Positions 1 through 6,543 of a DNA stretch of 64,000 bases are shown here, piece after piece. A program made the position numbers and the translations under genes. The notes below the pieces were generated by a model. That model was not told the origin of the DNA. It saw only the letters and a program-made list of their open reading frames with translations, and did no database searches. The DNA comes from Butyrivibrio sp. NC2007 (GTDB lineage Bacteria > Bacillota > Clostridia > Lachnospirales > Lachnospiraceae): positions 62,001-126,000 of the forward strand of contig NZ_ATWY01000007.1 in assembly GCF_000421405.1 (NCBI RefSeq). Direction: 5' to 3'. Position 1 is the stretch's first letter. Each line of letters starts with the position of its first letter.

Positions 1-143
1 CCGGAATTCACAGCCTTGACGAGGAAGCCGGCATTAAGGAGCTTGCAAGACTTCTTGGTGGCGATACCATCACGGAAGCGGTTATAACCAATGCGCAGGA
101 GATGCGCAAGATGGCTCTTGATACTAAAGAGAGTCACAGATAA
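1..143 (+). CDS. recN: DNA repair protein RecN, C-terminal end (partial)
   Basis: Only the last 46 residues are in the window, read from base 3 to the TAA at 141-143. The tail contains ELARLLGGDTITEAV followed by an Ala/Met-rich helix, which matches the end of RecN, an SMC-like ATPase acting in double-strand break repair. The neighbouring DUF1836 and pcrA genes run in the same direction with short gaps, so this looks like one DNA-maintenance operon. The assignment rests on the tail alone and the upstream sequence would settle it. Confidence 0.75.
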   Translation, partial: GIHSLDEEAGIKELARLLGGDTITEAVITNAQEMRKMALDTKESHR

Positions 144-155
144 TGAGGTTTAGAG

Positions 156-803
156 ATGACAATTGACAATGATGATCTTTTGAACAGCATAATGGCTTCT
201 CTTGGGAGAATAGAGACAATCTCTTTGGATGAGATTCCAAATATTGATCTTTATATGGATCAGCTGACTTCTTTTATGGATGAGAGACTGAAAAAGACAA
301 CCCGTCATCCCGGAGAGGACAAGATCCTTACCAAGACCATGATCAATAACTATGCCAAGAATGATCTGCTTCCTCCGCCTGTTAAGAAGAAGTATTCCAA
401 GGATCATCTCATTTTGCTTATAGTTATTTACTATCTCAAGAGTATTCTGTCGATCAACGATATCCAGACTCTGATAGAGCCCCTAAAGCGCAGGTTCTAT
501 GGGGCAGAGGACAAGCTCGATCTTTCAAGGATATATGAGACTCTGTATCAGCTTCAGGAGGAGTCTTTGGAGCCTGTTAAAGAGGATATCAGCAAGAGAT
601 ATGAAAGGGCTATGCAGACCTTTGACGATCCGGACATTACTGATGAAGAACAGAAGAAGATGCGTCTTTTTTCATTCATAACTCTCCTTAGCTACGACGT
701 TTATGTCAAAAAGCTGCTCATAGAGAAGATTCTGGACAACATGACAGAAAATGATGATAAGCCGGACAACAAAAAAGAAAAGAAAACCAAGGATAAGAAG
801 TAA
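156..803 (+). CDS. DUF1836 domain protein (putative HTH regulator)
   Basis: This 215-residue protein has the DUF1836 signature around residues 58-90: LTKTMINNYAKNDLLPPP followed by a Lys-rich stretch and a hydrophobic helix. DUF1836 proteins are small Firmicutes proteins with a MerR-like winged-helix fold and no proven role. The C-terminus is a highly charged Lys/Glu tail. It starts 12 bases after the recN stop and its TAA overlaps the pcrA ATG by one base (TAATG), which implies translational coupling. Regulatory function is inferred. Confidence 0.75.
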   Translation: MTIDNDDLLNSIMASLGRIETISLDEIPNIDLYMDQLTSFMDERLKKTTRHPGEDKILTKTMINNYAKNDLLPPPVKKKYSKDHLILLIVIYYLKSILSINDIQTLIEPLKRRFYGAEDKLDLSRIYETLYQLQEESLEPVKEDISKRYERAMQTFDDPDITDEEQKKMRLFSFITLLSYDVYVKKLLIEKILDNMTENDDKPDNKKEKKTKDKK

Positions 804-3244
804 TGGGAATTTATGATACACTCAATTCGCAGCAGAAGAAAGCAGTGCTGCAAACTGACGGACCGGTGCTTATTCTGGCCGGGGCAGGTAGCGGTAAGAC
901 CAGGGTACTGACCCACAGAGTAGCTTACCTGATTGATGAATGCGGGGTTAACCCCTGGAACATAATGGCCATCACCTTCACCAACAAGGCAGCAGGTGAG
1001 ATGAGGGAAAGAGTAGATAAGATCGTGGGCTTTGGTGCCGAGAGCATCTGGGTTTCCACTTTCCACTCAAGCTGTACCAGAATACTCAGAAGATATGCAG
1101 ACAAGATAGGCTACAGCAACAATTTCACGATTTATGATACGGATGATTCCAAGGCACTTATGAAGGATGTCTGCAAGAGATTCCAGCTGGAGACTCAGCA
1201 GCTCAAGCTCAGAAATATAATGGGCATCATATCCAAGTGCAAGGACAATCTGGTTAGCCCTGAAGAGTATGCTCTTTCAGCGGGTAACGATTATATCAAG
1301 ACAAGAGTTTCCAAGGCATATACCGAGTACCAGCTGGCGCTTAAGAAGAACAACGCCTTTGATTTTGACGATCTTCTGATGAAGACCGTTGAGCTTTTTA
1401 AGAAGAATCCTGACATTCTTGATTCCTACCAGGAGAGATTTAAATACATCATGGTGGATGAGTATCAGGACACCAATAATGCACAGTTTGAGCTCATAAG
1501 GCTTCTTGCTGACAAGTACAGAAATCTCTGCGTTGTAGGTGATGACGATCAGAGTATCTACAGATTCAGAGGCGCCAACATCAGGAATATCCTGGACTTT
1601 GAGAAGGTATATCCCGATGCTACCGTTATTAAGCTGGAACAGAACTATAGATCAACACAGCAGATACTTGATGCTGCCAATGCAGTTATCAGCAACAACT
1701 CAGGGCGTAAGGCTAAGGCTCTTTGGACTGATATCAAGGATGGGGAGAAGGTACACCTGAGGGAGTTTGATACTGCTCAGGAAGAGGCTGAGTATATAGC
1801 CTCAGAGATTGGCAAGCTCAAGAGGAATCATAAGCTTTCCTATGATGAGACAGCAGTTCTTTACAGGACCAATGCCCAGTCCAGACTTTTGGAAGAGAGA
1901 TTCGTTTACGAGGGTATTCCTTACGATATCGTAGGCGGCACAAACTTCTACTCAAGACGTGAGATAAAAGACCTTCTGGCATATCTTAAGACCATTGACA
2001 GCGGACTTGACGATATCGCAGTCAAGAGGATAATCAATGTTCCCAAGAGGGGAATAGGAGCAACAACCATAGATAATGTTCAGGCCTATGCTGATGAGAG
2101 GCAGATCAGCTTCTTTGAGGCTCTGTGCGAGGCAGACCAGATCATGACTATATCACGCGGAAGCGCTAAGCTTACGGATTTCGTGACCATGATCAGGGCT
2201 TTCAGGACCAAGAGTAAGACTTTCTCCCTGGAAGAGCTCCTTAAAGATGTCATTGACGTTGTGGGATATATGGATTATCTTAAGACCCTCGACGATGATG
2301 ACGACAGCGGAGACAACGACAGAGCAGCCAACGTAGACGAGCTTATATCCAAGATCGCTGCTTATGAGGAAAACGAGGAAGTTGAGCAGCCTACTCTTAC
2401 GGGATTTCTGGAAGAGGTGGCTCTTGTTGCCGATATAGACAGAATCGGAGAGGACAATGAGAAGGTCCTTCTCATGACACTTCACAGTGCAAAGGGACTG
2501 GAGTTTGAGAACGTGTACCTGGCCGGAATGGAAGAGAATGTCTTCCCAAGTTATATGGCGCTTCAGTTTGAGGACTCGGATCCTGAGGGAATTGAAGAGG
2601 AGAGAAGACTTGCGTACGTGGGCATAACACGAGCTAAGAAGAATCTTACTCTTACAGCGGCAAGGCGCAGAATGGTAAGGGGCGAGACCCAGTACAACCG
2701 TCTCTCAAGGTTTGCTCAGGAGATACCGGATGAGCTGCTTGATCGCAACAAGCCTTTAACAGCAGCTTCCTTCCTGTACGAGGGCGGCGAGACTATTGAG
2801 GATGACTTTGACTATTCATCAGGCGATGACTACTTTGATGGCGGATATTCGGGAATCAAGCCTGCTTTTGCAAAGGGACTGGCTAAGAGCGCGTCCAAGA
2901 GCTCTTTTGCCAATGGAAAGTCAGAACTGGCAAACACCTATAAATTGAAGGCTAAGCCAAAGCCTAAAGTAACTAAGCCCAGAGCAGTTCCGGACAAGCC
3001 ATATATAGCCGGCGCAGGTGCGACTCATGCTAAGGGTCAGCTTGCAGGTATTTCCAAGGGAATGCCTATGAAGGCAGAAACTCCCGACTATGTTGTAGGC
3101 GACAGAGTATCCCATGTGAAGTACGGAGAGGGCACAGTTACAGGCCTTGAGCAGGGCCCAAGAGACTACAAGGTAACGGTAATGTTTGACGGACCGGGCC
3201 AGAAAGTAATGTATGCCGCTTTTGCAAAACTTAAGAAAATATAA
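803..3244 (+). CDS. pcrA: ATP-dependent DNA helicase PcrA/UvrD
   Basis: This is a superfamily 1A 3'-5' helicase of 813 residues. Visible motifs in order are the Walker A AGAGSGKTR near residue 26, the TFTNKAA motif, VDEYQDTN (Walker B), GDDDQSIYRFRGA, and EERRLAYVGITRAKK. After about residue 660 there is a low-complexity linker rich in Lys, Ser and Ala, then a C-terminal domain DYVVGDRVSHVKYGEGTV of the Tudor-like type. In PcrA that domain binds RNA polymerase. Its role is nucleotide excision repair, Rep-like unwinding and removal of RecA filaments. Length is slightly above the usual 720-750 because of the linker. Confidence 0.95.
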   Translation: MGIYDTLNSQQKKAVLQTDGPVLILAGAGSGKTRVLTHRVAYLIDECGVNPWNIMAITFTNKAAGEMRERVDKIVGFGAESIWVSTFHSSCTRILRRYADKIGYSNNFTIYDTDDSKALMKDVCKRFQLETQQLKLRNIMGIISKCKDNLVSPEEYALSAGNDYIKTRVSKAYTEYQLALKKNNAFDFDDLLMKTVELFKKNPDILDSYQERFKYIMVDEYQDTNNAQFELIRLLADKYRNLCVVGDDDQSIYRFRGANIRNILDFEKVYPDATVIKLEQNYRSTQQILDAANAVISNNSGRKAKALWTDIKDGEKVHLREFDTAQEEAEYIASEIGKLKRNHKLSYDETAVLYRTNAQSRLLEERFVYEGIPYDIVGGTNFYSRREIKDLLAYLKTIDSGLDDIAVKRIINVPKRGIGATTIDNVQAYADERQISFFEALCEADQIMTISRGSAKLTDFVTMIRAFRTKSKTFSLEELLKDVIDVVGYMDYLKTLDDDDDSGDNDRAANVDELISKIAAYEENEEVEQPTLTGFLEEVALVADIDRIGEDNEKVLLMTLHSAKGLEFENVYLAGMEENVFPSYMALQFEDSDPEGIEEERRLAYVGITRAKKNLTLTAARRRMVRGETQYNRLSRFAQEIPDELLDRNKPLTAASFLYEGGETIEDDFDYSSGDDYFDGGYSGIKPAFAKGLAKSASKSSFANGKSELANTYKLKAKPKPKVTKPRAVPDKPYIAGAGATHAKGQLAGISKGMPMKAETPDYVVGDRVSHVKYGEGTVTGLEQGPRDYKVTVMFDGPGQKVMYAAFAKLKKI

Positions 3245-3254
3245 GCCCGATACA

Positions 3255-3263
3255 TGTTATAAT
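3255..3263 (+). promoter_or_regulatory. extended -10 promoter for the 3299 gene
   Basis: The sequence TG-T-TATAAT matches an extended -10 element, 36 bases upstream of the ATG at 3299. No convincing -35 was seen, which is usual for extended -10 promoters. Confidence 0.5.
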
Positions 3264-3298
3264 ATTTACATCAAATCAATTTTTAGGAGGGGTTACAA

Positions 3299-3565
3299 AT
3301 GGAAGTAAAATCTAAAATCGAAGACTTAATTGAAATGACACGTATTAACGAGCTCCTGGATAAGAGAGAGGCAGCAAATGCCAAGAAGCCTTCCAACGTG
3401 ATCCTTTGGGCACTGGCAGTACTCGGAGCAATTTCTGCAGTAGCAGTTATTTCATTCCTTGTATATCGCTATATGACTCCCGCGTTTGAAGACGATTATT
3501 ACGATGATGACTTCGATGATTTCGAAGATGACTTTGAGGACGAGGACTTCATCAGAGAAGGCTAA
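3299..3565 (+). CDS. small single-pass membrane protein with acidic tail, unknown function
   Basis: The gene encodes 88 residues. Residues 1-30 are a charged helix, 34-60 a single transmembrane segment (VILWALAVLGAISAVAVISFLVY), and 65-85 almost entirely Asp/Glu with Tyr and Phe. An AGGAGG ribosome binding site lies upstream and the gene has its own promoter. It sits between pcrA and an rRNA methyltransferase and may be co-transcribed with the latter, since the gap is only 8 bases. I do not recognise a family. The acidic tail suggests a membrane-anchored binder of a basic partner, but this is a guess. Confidence 0.7.
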   Translation: MEVKSKIEDLIEMTRINELLDKREAANAKKPSNVILWALAVLGAISAVAVISFLVYRYMTPAFEDDYYDDDFDDFEDDFEDEDFIREG

Positions 3566-3573
3566 ATTTTATT

Positions 3574-4986
3574 GTGAAGAAAAAAGATATTATCGAGGGA
3601 ATTGTAAAGAAAGTAGAATTCCCCAACAAAGGAATAGTTGAAACCTGTGAAGGGAAGGTCATCGTAAAGGGTGTCCTTCCCGATCAAAAAGTATCTGTCC
3701 AGATAACAAAGCTTAGGAAGGAAAGGGCAGAGGGAAGAGTAGTGGAGGTCCTTGAGGAGTCTCCCGATGCTCAGGATAGTCCCTGCATACACTTTGGAAA
3801 GTGTGGCGGATGCAGCTATCTTACCATGCCCTATGTCAAGGAGCTTGGACTTAAGGAACAGCAGGTCAAGACACTGCTTAAGCATGCCATGGACAGACAG
3901 GAAGGCAAGTTTACCTGGGAGGGTATCAAGACCAGCCCGGTTAAGTTTGCGTACAGAAATAAGATGGAGTTCACCTTCGGTGACGACTCCATAGGAGGCC
4001 CCCTTTGTCTTGGTATGCACAAGAGGGGCAGTTTTTATGATATCGTAACGGTTTCAGGATGCAGAATCGTTGATGATGACTATAAGGCCATTCTCTCAGC
4101 AACTCTGGACTACTTTGCCCCGATGTATGAGAGGAAGGAAATCTCTTTCTATCACAGAATGAAACAGGTGGGTTATCTTAGGCACCTCCTTGTAAGGAAG
4201 GCTGTTAAGACCGGAGATATCCTTGTGGACCTTATCACTACATCTCAGGAAGAGCATGATCTGTCAGGCTTTACGGAGACTCTTTTATCTCTTAATCTCA
4301 CCGGCAGAATTGCAGGAATCCTTCATACCAGGAACGATTCCCTTGCTGATGCGGTAATTGACGAGGGCACAGAGATCCTCTACGGACAGGACTTCTTCTA
4401 CGAGTACCTGCTGGGACTTAAGTTCAGGATCACTCCGTTCTCATTCTTCCAGACAAATAGTTTGAGCGCTGAAGTGCTTTATACTACGGTAAGAGGATAC
4501 ATCAGAAGTTTATATGATCAGAAGAAGATCAGCCAGGATGAGATCATCTACGACCTGTACTCAGGAACCGGCACTATTGCACAACTCCTTGCTCCTGTTG
4601 CAAACAAGGTCATAGGTGTTGAGATTGTGGAAGAGGCTGTCGAAGCAGCCAGAGAGAATGCCAAGTTAAACGGCCTTGACAACTGCGAGTTTATCTGCGG
4701 AGATGTCCTTAAGGTCCTTGATGAGATCGAGGACAAGCCAGATTTCATCATCCTTGATCCGCCTCGTGACGGCATAAATCCCAAGGCTCTTCAGAAGATC
4801 ATCGGCTATGGTGTTCGCTACATGATCTACGTTTCCTGCAAACCCACATCCCTCGCCCGCGACCTCGAGATACTTCAGGACGCCGGATATGAGATGACTA
4901 GGGGCGTTGCTGTGGACCAGTTCCCGTGGACAAATCATGTAGAAACTGTCGTTCTCTTGACGAAGGCAAGCGGCAGCGAAGGATGA
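3574..4986 (+). CDS. rlmD: 23S rRNA (uracil-C5)-methyltransferase, RlmD/RumA type
   Basis: The 470-residue protein starts at GTG. It has an N-terminal TRAM-like RNA-binding region (residues 5-60). Next come cysteines C-X5-CGGC near residue 71 that suit a 4Fe-4S cluster, the SAM-binding motif DLYSGTGT near residue 327, ILDPPRDG near 395, and the catalytic cysteine in YVSCKP near 420. These are the hallmarks of the TrmA/RlmC/RlmD family, which makes 5-methyluridine in 23S rRNA. Which uridine is modified cannot be told from sequence, so the RlmD name is provisional. A strong terminator follows. Confidence 0.88.
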   Translation: MKKKDIIEGIVKKVEFPNKGIVETCEGKVIVKGVLPDQKVSVQITKLRKERAEGRVVEVLEESPDAQDSPCIHFGKCGGCSYLTMPYVKELGLKEQQVKTLLKHAMDRQEGKFTWEGIKTSPVKFAYRNKMEFTFGDDSIGGPLCLGMHKRGSFYDIVTVSGCRIVDDDYKAILSATLDYFAPMYERKEISFYHRMKQVGYLRHLLVRKAVKTGDILVDLITTSQEEHDLSGFTETLLSLNLTGRIAGILHTRNDSLADAVIDEGTEILYGQDFFYEYLLGLKFRITPFSFFQTNSLSAEVLYTTVRGYIRSLYDQKKISQDEIIYDLYSGTGTIAQLLAPVANKVIGVEIVEEAVEAARENAKLNGLDNCEFICGDVLKVLDEIEDKPDFIILDPPRDGINPKALQKIIGYGVRYMIYVSCKPTSLARDLEILQDAGYEMTRGVAVDQFPWTNHVETVVLLTKASGSEG

Positions 4987-5036
4987 GTGCTGTGAGCGAG
5001 GTTGTTCCGGAGAGATAACATTTATATGATTAATTT

Positions 5037-5078
5037 GCAGTCCGCCGTTCTTGGCGGACTGCTATAATTCTATTTTTT
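5037..5078 (+). terminator. intrinsic terminator after the rRNA methyltransferase gene
   Basis: A perfect 10-bp stem GCAGTCCGCC/GGCGGACTGC with a 6-base loop is followed, after a short AT stretch, by TTTTTT. It closes the housekeeping block before the AT-rich island. Confidence 0.8.
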
Positions 5079-5216
5079 CTTAGAAATTGGCAGTGGCATT
5101 TTCAGTCTATTCACTGCTGATATTTCCAAAAATCAATTTATGGCAAGTTGTAATTTTGAGGTGAATTCTGCTTTTTTCTTGTATTAAGAGTTAAAGAGTG
5201 AAGAAATGCTGGAAAA
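5079..5216. other. AT-rich non-coding stretch upstream of the repeat array
   Basis: No gene was found here. The only structure is a weak hairpin, GCAGTG (5090-5095) with CACTGC (5112-5117). Base composition becomes clearly richer in A and T than the preceding genes, and this continues through the repeat array and into the next gene. Confidence 0.5.
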
Positions 5217-5521
5217 CCTGTTGCTTTGAAGAATTTCATTGATTTCAACCGGTGTTTTTAGTTGTAAATCCTGTTGAAAATAGCGATTTTATCAATTCCA
5301 ACAGATGATTTTAGCTGGAACAACCTGTTGGGAATGATAATAATATCAATTTCAACAGGTACAATTAGATGCATTTACCTGTTGGAAAAAGTAAGTATAG
5401 AAAATTCAACAGGGCAGACACTCAAATAAACCCTGTTGATAACCATAAATAACTCAATTACAACAGGAAGAAGCTGAGAAAATACACTGTTGAAATTAAG
5501 AGAAATAAGGAAATCAACAGA
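5217..5521. repeat. array of six 54-bp-spaced inverted-repeat units (CCTGTTG / CAACAGG)
   Basis: Six units of the form CCTGTTG-N22-CAACAGG start at 5217, 5270, 5324, 5378, 5432 and 5486. The steps are 53, 54, 54, 54 and 54 bases. The 22-base gap inside each unit is constant in length in all six but its sequence varies. The gap between units is 17 or 18 bases and also varies. The right arm is often preceded by a degenerate ATCAATT. Units 1, 2 and 6 have single-base arm changes (CAACCGG; CAACAGA; ACTGTTG with CAACAGA). Read the other way, CAACAGG-N18-CCTGTTG hairpins extend to 9 bp (5353-5384) and 8 bp (5407-5438) with different bases at the extended position. The array ends 114 bases before a PD-(D/E)XK-like nuclease gene. 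No known repeat class fits. Confidence 0.9.
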
Positions 5522-5635
5522 GTGATATGGATCAAGCATAAGCAAGTAAGTGCATACAAAAAGAATACATTGGAGTGATCAAAAAAATAACATCAAAGAA
5601 AAGAAATAGAAATGAACAGAAAGGAACAGTAGGAA
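5522..5635 (+). other. purine-rich leader between the array and the nuclease gene
   Basis: This stretch is A-rich. It contains an ATG at 5612 in frame with the downstream gene, but a TAG at 5630-5632 blocks that frame after six codons (MNRKEQ). AAGGAA at 5621-5626 is a plausible ribosome binding site for the TTG at 5636. Confidence 0.55.
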
Positions 5636-6454
5636 TTGCAAGGATTAAAAGAATTACTGGTAAAGGAATCAAAACGAATTAAAGAAATCAAAAGAACAGT
5701 TGATGAAAGGCTCAAAGATGTTCCGAATGGAACACTTAGAATAACGACGGCAAAGAAACAAGTCCAATATATACAATGTAAACAGGTACAATGTACGGAG
5801 ACAAGTGATAGACAGGAATTCAAATTGTCCTATATTAAGAAAGATGATCTGCCATTAGCCAAACAGCTTGCTCAAAAATCATATGACCAGAAAGTCAAAA
5901 AGCTTGTGGATAGGAGAGAAAAGCAACTTGAAAGGCTGGTCAAAGAGTATAATGATGACGAAATTGTGGCTATCTATAACAGTTTGAATGACAAAAGAAA
6001 AAGTCTAATAAAGCCGGTAGAGCCTACTTATGAACAGCGCCTGGCTGAGTGGAAATCAGTCCCATATGTCGGCAAAAGCTTTGAAAATGTTAAAACTGAA
6101 ATCTACAGCAAGAAGGGCGAGAGAATGCGCTCCAAATCTGAGAAATTTCTTGCGGATATGTTCTATGACATGGGCATTGAGTATAAGTATGAATGCCCAT
6201 TGTATCTAAAGGGATATGGTATAGTTTATCCCGATTTCACATTGTTAAGCAAAAAGACATTTGAAGAAATATACTGGGAGCATGAAGGAAGAATGGATGA
6301 TGCTGAGTATGTCGAGAAGGGTATCAGGAAAATCGACCAGTACACAAAGAATAATATCATCCCCGGAAAGCGTCTGATCCTCACATATGAGTCATCAACC
6401 TATGCGCTCAATACTACAATTGCAGAGATGCTGATCAGAGAACATTTGCTTTGA
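5636..6454 (+). CDS. uncharacterised PD-(D/E)XK-like nuclease next to the repeat array
   Basis: The gene encodes 272 residues from a TTG start. Residues 1-30 form a charged helix. Residues 29-70 read VPNGTLRI then a Tyr/Gln-rich strand and SYIKKDD, a small strand-rich domain. Residues 72-130 are helical. The C-terminal half has the layout of a PD-(D/E)XK fold: RSKSE (165-169), YKYECPLYL, YPDFTLL (PD at 199-200), and YWEHEG (213-218, E215). A helix with MDDAEY and a strand GKRLILTYES follow. The lysine of the canonical ExK is not obvious, so activity is uncertain. I recall similar proteins as unnamed hypotheticals in Lachnospiraceae but know of no described function. An in-frame ATG 24 bases upstream is separated by a TAG, so the N-terminus may be damaged. 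Confidence 0.72.
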   Translation: MQGLKELLVKESKRIKEIKRTVDERLKDVPNGTLRITTAKKQVQYIQCKQVQCTETSDRQEFKLSYIKKDDLPLAKQLAQKSYDQKVKKLVDRREKQLERLVKEYNDDEIVAIYNSLNDKRKSLIKPVEPTYEQRLAEWKSVPYVGKSFENVKTEIYSKKGERMRSKSEKFLADMFYDMGIEYKYECPLYLKGYGIVYPDFTLLSKKTFEEIYWEHEGRMDDAEYVEKGIRKIDQYTKNNIIPGKRLILTYESSTYALNTTIAEMLIREHLL

Positions 6455-6464
6455 AATCAGTGCC

Positions 6465-6493
6465 TTGAATTTTCGTCAGATAAATGGTAAAGA
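6465..6493 (+). promoter_or_regulatory. possible promoter for the M13 peptidase gene
   Basis: TTGAAT, a 17-base spacer and TAAAGA are found upstream of the ATG at 6544. The -10 element is weak. Confidence 0.35.
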
Positions 6494-6543
6494 TAAAATA
6501 CAACAGACAGCGTGGATATATGAAGTAATAAAGGAGAACATCC

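Noticed and set aside
5217..5521. CRISPR array
   Set aside because: The conserved parts are only 7 bases per arm, the intervening gaps are 17-18 and 22 bases, the arms vary between units, and no cas gene is present. A CRISPR would show one long near-identical repeat of 23-47 bases.
5270..5578. Coding sequence with an 18-codon repeat
   Set aside because: The 54-base period is a multiple of three, and one frame shows recurring PV and NR codons. However, that frame contains stops at about 5306, 5312, 5366 and 5447, and the first step is 53 bases. The inverted-repeat symmetry explains the pattern better.
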